64,000 bases of DNA from Pseudomonas sp. RIT-562 (GTDB lineage Bacteria > Pseudomonadota > Gammaproteobacteria > Pseudomonadales > Pseudomonadaceae). The position numbers and the translations under genes were made by a program. The notes beneath the pieces are model-generated. The model searched no databases, had not been told where the DNA came from, and was given only the letters and a program-made list of their open reading frames with translations. The stretch lies in the NCBI RefSeq assembly GCF_026241895.1, contig NZ_JAPJIV010000019.1, positions 62,001-126,000 of the forward strand, in the 5' to 3' direction. Positions 49,146-58,023 of the stretch are shown piece by piece (the first letter of the stretch is position 1; every line of letters begins with the position of its first letter).

Positions 49146-51605
49146 TCAGCGGAAGGTACCCGGGGCCTTGAACAACAAAGGCTGAGGCCGCGCCGGACGA
49201 CTTTGCAAACTTTCGCAGGTAAACAGATGCGGGCGTTCAATCACATACCCCTGAGCATAATCGACCCCAATCTCCAGCAGTGCCTGCTCGATCTGTGGTG
49301 TTTCGACAAACTCGGCAATCGTGCGCTTACCCATTACATGGCCGATGTGGTTAATCACTTCGACCATGGCGAGGTTAATCGGGTCGTCCAGCATATCCTT
49401 TACGAAACTCCCGTCGATCTTCAGGAAGTCTACAGGCAAATGTTTCAAGTAGGCGAATGAAGACATTCCGGCACAAAAATCATCAAGTGAGAAATAGCAA
49501 CCTAACTCTTTGAGTTCATTAATAAATCTTATTGCACTACCCAAATTTGATATCGCACTGGTTTCAGTAATTTCAAAACAAATCATTTCAGGTGGTATTG
49601 AGTAAACAATAAACTGTTGACGCAGGAAGTCCAGAAATGCGTCATCTCCTATAGTAATGCCTGACAGATTAATCGCACACATGGCCAAAGGACCTTTATG
49701 CTGTTCTTCTATGCACTGCGCAATAATCTTGAAAACGTTTTCCACTACCCAACGGTCAAGGGAAGTCATTAACCCATAACGCTCCGCTGCCGGAATGAAA
49801 CTGTCCGGTAGAATCATTCGCCCTGCTTCATCATGCAGGCGCAAGAGTATTTCGATGTGTCCGCCGTCGTGTTCGGCATGCCCGAGCGGTGCGATCTGTT
49901 GGGCGTACAGACAGAACCGGTTGTCTTCCAGGGCCATGTGCAGGCGCTGGACCCAGGCCATCTCGCCGAAGCGCAGGGACAGTTCCGAATCATCGGCGTG
50001 ATACACCTGAATCCGGTTGCGCCCCTTCTCCTTGGCCATGTAGCAGGCCATGTCGGCGGCACGCAAGGAGGCTTCGAGGGTGGTCGGATGCTGAGCGACG
50101 TGCACCAGCCCGATGCTCACAGTGGTCACGAACGGCCGGCCTTTCCACACGAAGTGCAGGTTCTGTACGGTCTGGCGCAAGCTGTCGGCGATCTTCTCGG
50201 CAGCGTCGGGCGCGCAGTTTTCCAGAAGGATGCCAAATTCGTCGCCACCCAGCCTCGCCAGGGTGTCGCCGGCACGCAAGCCTGATTGCAACAGGGCACA
50301 GATATGCCGCAACAACTCATCGCCAGCCGCGTGGCCACAGGTATCGTTGACCAGCTTGAACTGATCCAGGTCGAGAAACATCAGTGAATGACGCCCGGCC
50401 TGACGCGTCAGGTTGTGCAGGGCCTGCTCCAGGCGAAATTCGAACTCGCGGCGGTTGGCCAGCCCGGTCAGGGCATCGTGCGTCGCCTGCCACGACAGAT
50501 TGGCAATGTACTGGCGCTCCTGGGTCATGTCGTGCAGCACCAGCACGGTTCCGCTGACCTTGCCGGCGTTGCGGATGGGCGCGCCCACCAGGGTGACCGA
50601 GACGGTGCTGCCATCCAGGCGCTGGATCAGCTTGGAATGCTCGCTGCCTCCGCGCAGCTGGCCGCTGAGGATATGTTCGATCAAGGTGAAGCCGTCGGCC
50701 TGGGCATTTTCATCGAGTAAATTGAACAGCGCCGCCAGCGGCAATCCCGCCGCCTGTTCGGCCTTCCAGTGGGTCAGTGCCTCGGCGGCCGGGTTCATGT
50801 AGGCAATCGCTCCGTCGACGTCGGTCGTGATGACCGCATCGCCGATCGACTGCAGGGTGATCTGCGCCCGATCCTTTTCCAGCTGCAGGGCATCGGCAAA
50901 CGCGTGCCGCTGCTTGAGCAGCTTGTGGGTGCGCATCAGCGCCAGCGCAATCAGGCCCAGTGCGGTGGCAAGGTTGATCAGCAGCAGCAGGCGAAGGATC
51001 ATTCGCGAGCCTTCGCCCAATGCATCGCTGAATGCCTTGGCCGCAGGCGTTACGCCGTCATTGATGGCAAAAATTCGGTCTTTCCAGCGAGTGACATCGG
51101 CACTGGACGCCTGGCCGTCGGTAATCCGCTGGTGCATTTCGTTGGCAACTTCATCGAGCTGCCCCAGGTAGGAGTCGCCTACAGTCCACAAGTCGATGGC
51201 CTTCTCCAGGTAGCTGAAGTGGCGGAAATTGAGGTAGAGCCAGATCAGGCTGGACACATCGTCCGGGTGATTGCCCCCTTTGAGAATGGCTACACGGGCC
51301 GCCTCGAGGTTGGGCGGCTCGTGATCCAGCGCCAGGCGCAGCTCATGCCCGCCATGGGGCACTGCTATCGCGGTCTGGTATTTGAGGAAAATTGCCTCGT
51401 CGCGATTTTCCGCGTAGAGGTTCAGGTAATAGATGGCATCTTTCTGCCCTTTCGACCACAGGCTTTCGCCAGCTACATAGCCGCGAACCGCCGATAGTAC
51501 GTAGAGGCTGAAGCCGCCAAGCAACGCCTGAAATAACACGACGGCAATAAATGGCCAGACGATGCCCAGCAACCGTGGAGTTCCGAGAGTCCGCGTTTGA
51601 TTCAT
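49146..51605 (-). CDS. rbdA: RbdA-like membrane GGDEF-EAL protein
   Basis: An 819-residue protein: helix (about 14-38), periplasmic region (40-200), second helix (203-222), PAS domain (about 240-360), GGDEF domain with RAGD inhibitory site and canonical GGDEF (453-457), and an EAL domain (about 560-795). EAL-site residues are EILLR in place of EALLR, NLSG, EITET, DDFCAG in place of DDFGAG, KIDGSF and AEFVE, so catalysis seems retained. The architecture and the downstream ABC, DsbA, trhO, bolA, DUF2059 and fumC genes match P. aeruginosa RbdA (PA0861), a phosphodiesterase for biofilm dispersal. Part of the EAL coding region (49480-49640) is unusually AT-rich. Confidence 0.87.
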   Translation of the reverse strand: MNQTRTLGTPRLLGIVWPFIAVVLFQALLGGFSLYVLSAVRGYVAGESLWSKGQKDAIYYLNLYAENRDEAIFLKYQTAIAVPHGGHELRLALDHEPPNLEAARVAILKGGNHPDDVSSLIWLYLNFRHFSYLEKAIDLWTVGDSYLGQLDEVANEMHQRITDGQASSADVTRWKDRIFAINDGVTPAAKAFSDALGEGSRMILRLLLLINLATALGLIALALMRTHKLLKQRHAFADALQLEKDRAQITLQSIGDAVITTDVDGAIAYMNPAAEALTHWKAEQAAGLPLAALFNLLDENAQADGFTLIEHILSGQLRGGSEHSKLIQRLDGSTVSVTLVGAPIRNAGKVSGTVLVLHDMTQERQYIANLSWQATHDALTGLANRREFEFRLEQALHNLTRQAGRHSLMFLDLDQFKLVNDTCGHAAGDELLRHICALLQSGLRAGDTLARLGGDEFGILLENCAPDAAEKIADSLRQTVQNLHFVWKGRPFVTTVSIGLVHVAQHPTTLEASLRAADMACYMAKEKGRNRIQVYHADDSELSLRFGEMAWVQRLHMALEDNRFCLYAQQIAPLGHAEHDGGHIEILLRLHDEAGRMILPDSFIPAAERYGLMTSLDRWVVENVFKIIAQCIEEQHKGPLAMCAINLSGITIGDDAFLDFLRQQFIVYSIPPEMICFEITETSAISNLGSAIRFINELKELGCYFSLDDFCAGMSSFAYLKHLPVDFLKIDGSFVKDMLDDPINLAMVEVINHIGHVMGKRTIAEFVETPQIEQALLEIGVDYAQGYVIERPHLFTCESLQSRPARPQPLLFKAPGTFR

Positions 51606-51710
51606 GAGGTCCCTTGTATTAGCACTGCCAGATCAGCATCCCGACGTGATCGCTACACCCAGACTAGGGGGCGTTCTCGCTCCCGGCAAGTTGGACCCCT
51701 GCCGGCGTGA

Positions 51711-53528
51711 CTAGTGCTGCTGCAAATGCCCGTAGAGCTTGGCGTATAAGCCACCGTCGGCGATCAGCTGCTGATGGTCGCCATCCTCGGCGATCTGCCC
51801 ACCGTCGAACACCAGCACCCGGTCCGCCTGTTTCACCGCGGACAGTCGGTGGGCGATGATCAGTGTGGTGCGATGGCTGAGGAACCGGGTCAACGCCTGG
51901 TGCAGGTTGTATTCGGTGGCGGCGTCCAGCGCCGAGGTGGCCTCGTCGAGGATCACTACCTTGGGCTCGGCCAGGACCATGCGGGCAATCGCCAGGCGCT
52001 GACGCTGGCCGCCTGACAAGCGCACGCCGGATCGGCCGACGATGCTGTCCAGGCCATTGGGCAATTCGCGCACGGTGTGATCCAGCTGGGCAATTTCCAG
52101 GGCCTGCCAACAGGCTTCGTCGCTGCGTTCGCGGCCCATGGTCAGGTTGGCCCGCACGGTGTCGTTGAACAGTGCCGGATGCTGCAACACCACCGCGACA
52201 TTTTCGCGCACGGTTTCCAGGCCGATTTCTTCCTGGGTCGAACCACCAAAGCGAATCGTCCCGGCCAGCGGCGTGTACAGGCCCAGCAGCAGCTGCACCA
52301 ACGTGCTCTTGCCGCCGCCACTGGCACCGACAATCGCGACCTTTTCGCCCGGGGCGATCGACAGGTTCATCTTGTTCAGGACCAGGTCATCACCATAACT
52401 GAAGCTCAGCCCCTGGACTTCGATGCCCACGGTTTCACGGCCCTGGAACGGGTCGACGCCGCCCTGGTACTGCGGTTCATCCGCCCGGGCCAGCAGTTCG
52501 TTGATCCGCGACAGAGCCCCACCAGCGGCATAAAAGGCGTATTGCAGGTTCAACAGCTGCTCCACCGGGCCAATCATGAACCACAGGTAACTGAAGACCG
52601 CGAGCATCTGGCCGATGGAGAGGTCGGAAAACAGCACGGTGAGCATTGCTGCGGCGCGAAAGATATCGATACCGAACTGGAACAGCAGGCCGCTGGCGCG
52701 GTTCGACGCATCGGTCTTCCATTGGGAGGTGATCGCGTAGTCCCGCACTTCCCGTGCGCGCTGCCCGAGACGGCCGAGGAAAAAGCCCTGGCGGTTGCCG
52801 GCACGCACTTCCTGGATGGAGTCGAGGGTTTCGGTAAGGGCCTGGGTGAAGCGCGAGGTGCTGTCGTTCTCCAGCTTCTTCAAGTGCTTGACCCGTTTGC
52901 CCAGCAACACCGTGGCGTAGATCACCAGCGGGTTGAACAGCATGATCAGCAACGCCAGCTTCCAGTGCATCCACACCAGGATGCTCGCCGTTCCGACCAG
53001 GGTCAGCATGGCCACAAGGAACCGGCTGAGGGTCTCGCCGACAAATTTGTCGAGGGTGTCGAGATCGGTCACCAGATGCGTGGTAACCGTACCGCTGCCC
53101 AGGCTTTCGTATTCCCCCAGGGAGATTCGCTTGAGCCGTTCGATCAGGCGCAAGCGAATGCGGTAGACAATGTCCTTGGCCAGCGCCGCGAACAGGCGCG
53201 CCTGCACCACGTTGAACAACAGGGCCGCGCAACGCAGGCTCAGGGTCACCAGCAGCATCAGGCCAATGTAGCCAGCCGCTTTCTGCCAATGTTCAGGCAG
53301 TGCGTGGTTCATGATTTGCAGCGCAGAATCGCCGTGCCCCAGCAGCACTTCATCCACGAGCAGTGGCAGCAGGAGGGGAATAGGTACGCTGCACAAGGTA
53401 GCCAGTACCGCGACGCCGTTGGCGATCCACAAGGCTTTTTTATGCTGCAGGGCCAGGCGACGTATTTCAGCCCAGCTCAGTCGATCGATACGCTTGGGAG
53501 ATGGCTCATCGTCGGGCAGGTCATGCAC
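51711..53528 (-). CDS. ABC exporter, fused permease and ATPase
   Basis: A half-transporter of 605 residues with six helices (about 30-310) and an ATPase domain (about 345-600): Walker A GASGGGKST, signature LSGGQRQRLAIARM, Walker B VVILDEATSALD and H-loop IIAHRLS. It resembles MsbA/LmrA-type exporters that work as homodimers; the substrate is unknown. GTG 53528 overlaps the end of the DsbA-like gene by 8 bp and has an upstream GGAG; a longer frame from 53591 is less likely. It is third in a trhO-dsbA-ABC operon. Confidence 0.88.
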   Translation of the reverse strand: MHDLPDDEPSPKRIDRLSWAEIRRLALQHKKALWIANGVAVLATLCSVPIPLLLPLLVDEVLLGHGDSALQIMNHALPEHWQKAAGYIGLMLLVTLSLRCAALLFNVVQARLFAALAKDIVYRIRLRLIERLKRISLGEYESLGSGTVTTHLVTDLDTLDKFVGETLSRFLVAMLTLVGTASILVWMHWKLALLIMLFNPLVIYATVLLGKRVKHLKKLENDSTSRFTQALTETLDSIQEVRAGNRQGFFLGRLGQRAREVRDYAITSQWKTDASNRASGLLFQFGIDIFRAAAMLTVLFSDLSIGQMLAVFSYLWFMIGPVEQLLNLQYAFYAAGGALSRINELLARADEPQYQGGVDPFQGRETVGIEVQGLSFSYGDDLVLNKMNLSIAPGEKVAIVGASGGGKSTLVQLLLGLYTPLAGTIRFGGSTQEEIGLETVRENVAVVLQHPALFNDTVRANLTMGRERSDEACWQALEIAQLDHTVRELPNGLDSIVGRSGVRLSGGQRQRLAIARMVLAEPKVVILDEATSALDAATEYNLHQALTRFLSHRTTLIIAHRLSAVKQADRVLVFDGGQIAEDGDHQQLIADGGLYAKLYGHLQQH

Positions 53529-54159
53529 AGGCGGCGCGCTCCAGCCAGCGGCCGAGTAATGGCGACAGCTCGCTGAACGGTTGATAACCATTGGTCAACA
53601 GTGCCAATTGCCCGTCCCGCTCGGCCAGCAGAGTGGGAAAGCCGGCAATTCCCAGATCCTGGACCCAGGTGAAATCGGCAGCGGTCGCGGCGTGTTGATC
53701 GGCACGGTCAAATGCCGCTGCGAACTCGATGCGCGGTACCCCGGCCTGTTCCGCCAACTCGACCAGGACACTGGCCTGGGTCACATCGCGACCTTCGGCA
53801 TAAAACGCATGCTGAATCAAACCCAGCAAGTTCCACGCACAATCCGCTGCCAGGCTGCGCGCGGTGACCAGCGCCCGGCACGCCGGTTCGGTATCGTAGA
53901 CAAAACCGTCGGGCAATGCCCCTTCCAGCTTGAACGGTTGGCCGGTGGCGTCAGTCACCGCCTGCCAGTGTTCGAGAATATAACGCCGGGTGGTCGGCTC
54001 CAGCGCCGAACCGCTACCGGTGCGCAAGCCGCCCACCACCAGATGCACCTCAACTCCCGCTGCACGCGCCTGCGCGACCAGTGCTTCGGCCACTGGCGCA
54101 AAACCCCAGCACCAGGAGCACATCGGGTCCATCACATAGAGCAGGCGGCGCGCAGACAT
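53521..54159 (-). CDS. DsbA-family thiol oxidoreductase
   Basis: A 212-residue protein with a CSWC active site (Cys14-Cys17) at the start of a thioredoxin fold with a helical insert, and the cis-Pro segment GIAGFPTLLAE. There is no signal peptide, so it resembles cytoplasmic FrnE/DsbA-like enzymes rather than periplasmic DsbA. It starts 4 bp after the trhO stop. Confidence 0.88.
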   Translation of the reverse strand: MSARRLLYVMDPMCSWCWGFAPVAEALVAQARAAGVEVHLVVGGLRTGSGSALEPTTRRYILEHWQAVTDATGQPFKLEGALPDGFVYDTEPACRALVTARSLAADCAWNLLGLIQHAFYAEGRDVTQASVLVELAEQAGVPRIEFAAAFDRADQHAATAADFTWVQDLGIAGFPTLLAERDGQLALLTNGYQPFSELSPLLGRWLERAACA

Positions 54160-54163
54160 GGGA

Positions 54164-55105
54164 TCAAGCCTCGGTAGGAGTTTGCTTGTAGTTGTAGCCG
54201 ATCGGGTGCGGCATGTTGCGTGCCTTCGCCAGTTCGATCTGCTTCTGCCGATCGATGGCGCTACGGCGAGTTTTCTCGCTCAGCTTATCCCAGCAATGCG
54301 GGCAACTGATGCCTGGCACGTAGTGCTCGGATGCGCGGTCTTGCACGCTGACCGGGGTACGGCAGGCATGACATTGATCGTAGTCGCCTTCGCTCAGGTC
54401 GTGGCGCACCGTGACCCGGTTGTCGAAAACAAAACAGTCGCCCTGCCATTTGGTCTCTTCCTGCGGTACTTCTTCGAGGTACTTGAGGATGCCACCCTTG
54501 AGGTGATAGACCTCATCGAAGCCCTGGCTGAGCATGTAGCTCGAAGCCTTTTCGCAACGAATGCCGCCGGTGCAGAACATCGCGACCTTCTTGTGCACCG
54601 CCGGGTCGAAGTGTTCCTTGATGTAGTCGGGGAACTCGCGAAAGCTGGTGGTCTTCGGATCAATGGCGCCTTCGAAGGTGCCGATGGCGACTTCGTAGTC
54701 GTTGCGGGTGTCGATCAACAGCACTTCAGGGTCGCTGATCAGGGCGTTCCAGTTCTCTGGATCGACGTAAGTCCCGACTTTTTTGTTCGGGTCCACGCCT
54801 TCGACGCCGAGGGTGACGATTTCTTTCTTGAGCTTGACCTTGGTGCGGTTGAACGGCTGCTCGTCGCAGTACGACTCCTTGTGATCGATATCGTCCATGC
54901 GCGGGTCGTTCTTGAGCCAGGCCATCAGCCCGTCGATGCCTTCGCGGCTGCCGGACACGGTGCCATTGATGCCTTCTTCGGCGATCAGCAGCGTGCCTTT
55001 GATGCCGTTGTCGGCCATTGCCTGCAGCAGGGGCTCGCGCAGGGCGACGTAATCTTCCAGGGTGACGAACTTGTACAGTGCCGCCACAACAATCTGTTGC
55101 GTCAT
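54164..55105 (-). CDS. trhO: tRNA uridine(34) hydroxylase TrhO
   Basis: A 313-residue rhodanese-related enzyme (YceA) that makes ho5U at the tRNA wobble position using oxygen. N-terminal domain 1-100, then a rhodanese domain with LLIDTRNDYEVAIGTFEGA and active site CTGGIRCEKA (Cys178 and Cys184). A four-cysteine C-terminal patch (CHACRTP, CPHCW) is also present, as in many family members. First gene of a three-gene operon. Confidence 0.92.
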   Translation of the reverse strand: MTQQIVVAALYKFVTLEDYVALREPLLQAMADNGIKGTLLIAEEGINGTVSGSREGIDGLMAWLKNDPRMDDIDHKESYCDEQPFNRTKVKLKKEIVTLGVEGVDPNKKVGTYVDPENWNALISDPEVLLIDTRNDYEVAIGTFEGAIDPKTTSFREFPDYIKEHFDPAVHKKVAMFCTGGIRCEKASSYMLSQGFDEVYHLKGGILKYLEEVPQEETKWQGDCFVFDNRVTVRHDLSEGDYDQCHACRTPVSVQDRASEHYVPGISCPHCWDKLSEKTRRSAIDRQKQIELAKARNMPHPIGYNYKQTPTEA

Positions 55106-55152
55106 CAGGTGCTTCTCCAGGTGGCTACCCTCGTAAGGGGTGAACCGGATTC

Positions 55153-55182
55153 AAAAAAAAACGCGCCGGGTTAGCGGCGCGT
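55153..55182 (-). terminator. Terminator downstream of bolA
   Basis: ACGCGCCG-GGTTAG-CGGCGCGT stem with a run of eight A on the plus strand, i.e. T on the minus strand, so it ends leftward transcripts. It lies between bolA and trhO. Confidence 0.85.
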
Positions 55183-55212
55183 TGCGGATTCTAGCAAAAA
55201 AAATGTGGTTTC

Positions 55213-55280
55213 TGTAGGAGCAAGGCTCGCCCGCGATGGCGATCTTGAGGACGCTATCGCCGGCAAGCCGGGCTCCTACA
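55213..55280. repeat. REP inverted pair (imperfect)
   Basis: TGTAGGAGCAAGGCTCGCC at 55213 pairs, with mismatches, with GGCAAGCCGGGCTCCTACA ending at 55280; the inner stem is CGATGGCGAT / GCTATCGCC. It is close in type to 25191-25266. Confidence 0.78.
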
Positions 55281-55290
55281 AGTGCTGATT

Positions 55291-55590
55291 TTAGTGCTTG
55301 CTACCGCCAGCACAGGTCGGCGAGGCCGGGGCCGCGTCCATCTGTGCCCATTCCTCAGGCGTGTAGGTATGCAGCGCCAACGCATGAAACTCGCCCATCA
55401 GCTCGCCAAGCGTGCCGTAGACTTTCTGGTGACGCTTGACGCGGTTGAGCCCCTCGAACTGCTGACTGACAACCACGGCCTTGAAGTGAGTCTGTAACCC
55501 ACGACTGTGCATGTGGCTCTCATCCAGCACCTGCAGATGCTCGGGTTGTAACAGGCCCAGCGTCGATTCAATGCGTTGTTGCATGGTCAT
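55291..55590 (-). CDS. bolA: BolA-family protein
   Basis: A 99-residue protein with the BolA core (MTMQQRIESTLGLLQPEHLQ, then ESHMHSRGLQTHFKAVVVSQ and FEGLNRVKRHQKVYGTLGEL). It probably binds a [2Fe-2S] cluster with a monothiol glutaredoxin and influences stress-linked morphology. It lies 12 bp downstream of the DUF2059 gene and is followed by a REP pair and a terminator. Confidence 0.92.
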   Translation of the reverse strand: MTMQQRIESTLGLLQPEHLQVLDESHMHSRGLQTHFKAVVVSQQFEGLNRVKRHQKVYGTLGELMGEFHALALHTYTPEEWAQMDAAPASPTCAGGSKH

Positions 55591-55602
55591 ACCTGGCTCC
55601 GC

Positions 55603-56124
55603 TTAAGGCTTTTTCTTGGCCGGAGCAGCGCCTTTAGGCTCGAGCTCCGCAGTCATGTCAGCCAGCAGCTTGTTGACCACAGGCACCGCGCTTTCGAGCT
55701 TGGCCTGAGTCATCTGGGCCGATTGCTGGGTCAGCTGAGGCATTTTTTCCAGGACTTTCTTGCCCAGTGGCGACTGGTAGAAAGCGACCAGGTCCTTGAG
55801 CTCGGATTCGCTGAAGTTGGTGGTATAGAGCTTGACCATGTCCGGCTTCAGCTTGTTCCAGCCAATGGCTTGGTCCAGCGCTGCGTTAGCCTTGGCCTGG
55901 TACGTTTCCAGCAGGGCTTTCTTCGACTCAGGGGCTTTGGTTTGTTGAAAGCGCTGAGCGAACATTTGCTGCACTTGCATGTACACCGGAGTGCCCAGTT
56001 TGTCAGCGTGCGCCAGGGTCAGGAAAGCCTCGGCACTTGCGTTGTGGCTGGCGGTATCGGCAAAAACAGGGCCGCTGGCGCAAACCAGTGCAACCGCGGT
56101 ACAGATGGCACGAAGACGAGTCAT
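55603..56124 (-). CDS. Exported DUF2059 protein
   Basis: A 173-residue precursor with a signal peptide cleaved near VFA-DT (residue 22-23). The mature part is helical with the DUF2059 hallmark LYTTNFSESELKDLVAFYQS and SPLGKKVLEKMPQL, and a lysine-rich tail. Family function is unknown; it should be periplasmic. It heads a two-gene unit with bolA. Confidence 0.88.
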   Translation of the reverse strand: MTRLRAICTAVALVCASGPVFADTASHNASAEAFLTLAHADKLGTPVYMQVQQMFAQRFQQTKAPESKKALLETYQAKANAALDQAIGWNKLKPDMVKLYTTNFSESELKDLVAFYQSPLGKKVLEKMPQLTQQSAQMTQAKLESAVPVVNKLLADMTAELEPKGAAPAKKKP

Positions 56125-56316
56125 CGAGTTTCCTTTTCTAGCAGGCGAGGTAAAACCCCAAGGGCGTCCATTCTGCGCCTAAAAAACTCTGTCACTCAAC
56201 CCCAAGCCTTGTGGGGCCTTATTTAGAGGGGGCAGGGAGGCAAATTCGACACCGATGGAACCACCATAGACGATCACGGCCTAAACTGCGCTAACAGACC
56301 TACAGGAGTGTGCAGA

Positions 56317-57711
56317 ATGAGCCGTATCGAAACCGACAGCCTCGGCCAGGTTGAAGTCCCGGATGAGGCCTACTGGGGCGCTCAGACGCAACGCTCGCTG
56401 GTCAATTTCGCCATTGGCAACGAACGCATGCCACTGGCGGTGCTGCATGCGCTGGCCTTGATCAAGAAAGCTGCGGCGCGGGTCAATGACCGTAACGGCG
56501 ACGTGCCGGCCGACATTGCCCGGCTGATCGAACAGGCGGCCGACGAAGTGCTCGACGGCAGCCACGATGATCAATTCCCTCTGGTGGTCTGGCAGACCGG
56601 CAGCGGCACCCAGAGCAACATGAACGTCAATGAGGTGATCGCCGGTCGCGCCAATGAATTGGCCGGCAGACCGCGCGGCGGCAAGTCGCCAGTACACCCC
56701 AACGATCATGTCAACCGCTCCCAGAGCTCCAACGACTGCTTCCCCACTGCCATGCATATTGCGGCGGCCCAGGCTGTGCAACAGCATTTGCTGCCGGCGA
56801 TCAACGAACTGTCCGGTGGCCTGGCCGAGCTGTCCGCCCGCCATATGAAACTGGTGAAGACTGGCCGGACGCACATGATGGACGCCACACCGATCACCTT
56901 TGGCCAGGAACTGTCGGCATTCATCGCGCAGCTGGACTACGCCGAACGAGCGATCCGCAGCGCATTGCCCGCCGTCTATGAACTGGCCCAGGGCGGCACT
57001 GCGGTGGGCACCGGATTAAATTCGCCGCACGGCTTCGGCGAAGCGATCGCGGCCGAACTGGCGGCTCTCTCCGGCCTGCCATTTGTCACCGCGCCCAACA
57101 AATTTGCCGCGCTGGCCGGGCATGAGCCTTTGACCACCTTGTCTGGCGCGTTGAAGACCCTTGCCGTGACCCTGATGAAAATCGCCAACGACCTGCGCCT
57201 TCTGGGGTCGGGACCACGCGCCGGTTTTGCCGAAGTGAAATTGCCAGCCAACGAGCCAGGCAGCTCGATCATGCCGGGCAAGGTCAATCCGACCCAATGC
57301 GAGGCCTTGTCGATGCTGGCTTGCCAGGTCATGGGCAATGACGTCGCCATCGGTTTTGCGGCAAGCCAGGGGCATCTGCAACTGAACGTGTTCAAGCCGG
57401 TGATCATCCACAACCTGCTGCAATCGATCCGCCTGCTGGCCGATGGCTGCAGCAACTTTCAGCAGCATTGCATTGCCGGGCTGGAACCGGATGCGCAGAA
57501 AATGGCTGAGCATCTGGAGCGTGGCTTGATGCTGGTGACGGCGTTGAACCCGCATATTGGCTATGACAAGTCGGCGGAGATCGCCAAGAAAGCCTACGGC
57601 GAAGGGCTGACGTTGCGTGAGGCGGCTTTGCAGCTGGGCTATCTGACAGATGCCGAGTTCGATGCCTGGGTGCGGCCGGAGAATATGTTGGAGGCTGGAG
57701 CCAAGGGTTAA
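56317..57711 (+). CDS. fumC: Class II fumarate hydratase
   Basis: A 464-residue iron-independent fumarase of the TCA cycle. It has SQSSNDCFPTAMHIAA, the TGRTHMMDATPITFGQE loop and the signature GSSIMPGKVNPTQCE, which carries the catalytic serine loop. Length is normal. ATG 56317 (MSRIETDSLG) has an AGGAG site; three more codons are open upstream. PAO1 has a fumC copy near bolA and DUF2059 (fumC2, PA0854, from memory). Confidence 0.94.
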   Translation: MSRIETDSLGQVEVPDEAYWGAQTQRSLVNFAIGNERMPLAVLHALALIKKAAARVNDRNGDVPADIARLIEQAADEVLDGSHDDQFPLVVWQTGSGTQSNMNVNEVIAGRANELAGRPRGGKSPVHPNDHVNRSQSSNDCFPTAMHIAAAQAVQQHLLPAINELSGGLAELSARHMKLVKTGRTHMMDATPITFGQELSAFIAQLDYAERAIRSALPAVYELAQGGTAVGTGLNSPHGFGEAIAAELAALSGLPFVTAPNKFAALAGHEPLTTLSGALKTLAVTLMKIANDLRLLGSGPRAGFAEVKLPANEPGSSIMPGKVNPTQCEALSMLACQVMGNDVAIGFAASQGHLQLNVFKPVIIHNLLQSIRLLADGCSNFQQHCIAGLEPDAQKMAEHLERGLMLVTALNPHIGYDKSAEIAKKAYGEGLTLREAALQLGYLTDAEFDAWVRPENMLEAGAKG

Positions 57712-57735
57712 ATGATGTAGCGTCTGGTGGCCAGT

Positions 57736-58009
57736 CATCGCGGGCAAGCCTTGCTCCCACAGGTTCAGTGCTCACACATAGGTCCTGTGTCTACACATAG
57801 GTCCTGTGTCTACACAATAGGTCCTGTGTCTACACATAGGTCCTGTGTCTACACAATAGGTCCTGTGTCCACACATAGGTCCTGTGTATACACACCGACC
57901 CTTCTGTGCTTACACACAGGTCCTGTGTCTCCACACTGAACCTTCTGTGCTTACACACAGGACCTGTGTCAACACACTGAATCTGTGGGAGCAAGGCTTG
58001 CCCGCGATG
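57736..58009. repeat. REP inverted pair enclosing a tandem-repeat array
   Basis: A perfect 27-bp inverted repeat (57736-57762 with 57983-58009) of the GCGGGCAAGCCTTGCTCCCAC type flanks ~220 bp of tandem units between the convergent fumC and DMT genes. The open frame through it (57727-57939) only translates the repeats. Nothing else lies in 57712-58023. Confidence 0.9.
57761..57978. repeat. Tandem array of ~11 units of 19-22 bp
   Basis: The unit is GGTCCTGTGTCTACACATA or a close variant. Units start near 57781, 57800, 57820, 57839, 57859, 57878, 57897, 57919, 57938 and 57960, plus a degenerate first unit at 57761. The left half alternates 19- and 20-bp units; the right half alternates 19-bp units with 22-bp CTTCTGTGCTTACACACA variants. 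Each unit is itself roughly palindromic (CCTGTGT / ACACATAGG). Confidence 0.9.
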
Positions 58010-58023
58010 AACGATTACACGGT

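Noticed and set aside
52077..53576. 499-codon open frame on the plus strand
   Set aside because: Antisense shadow of the ABC exporter gene, with Gln/His-rich nonsense composition.
57727..57939. 70-codon open frame with repeated peptide (IGPVSTHRSCVYT)
   Set aside because: It only reads through the tandem DNA repeat, without a ribosome site; unit lengths of 19, 20 and 22 bp break any selected reading frame.
57761..57978. Possible CRISPR array
   Set aside because: Units are contiguous with no unique spacers, and no cas genes are present.
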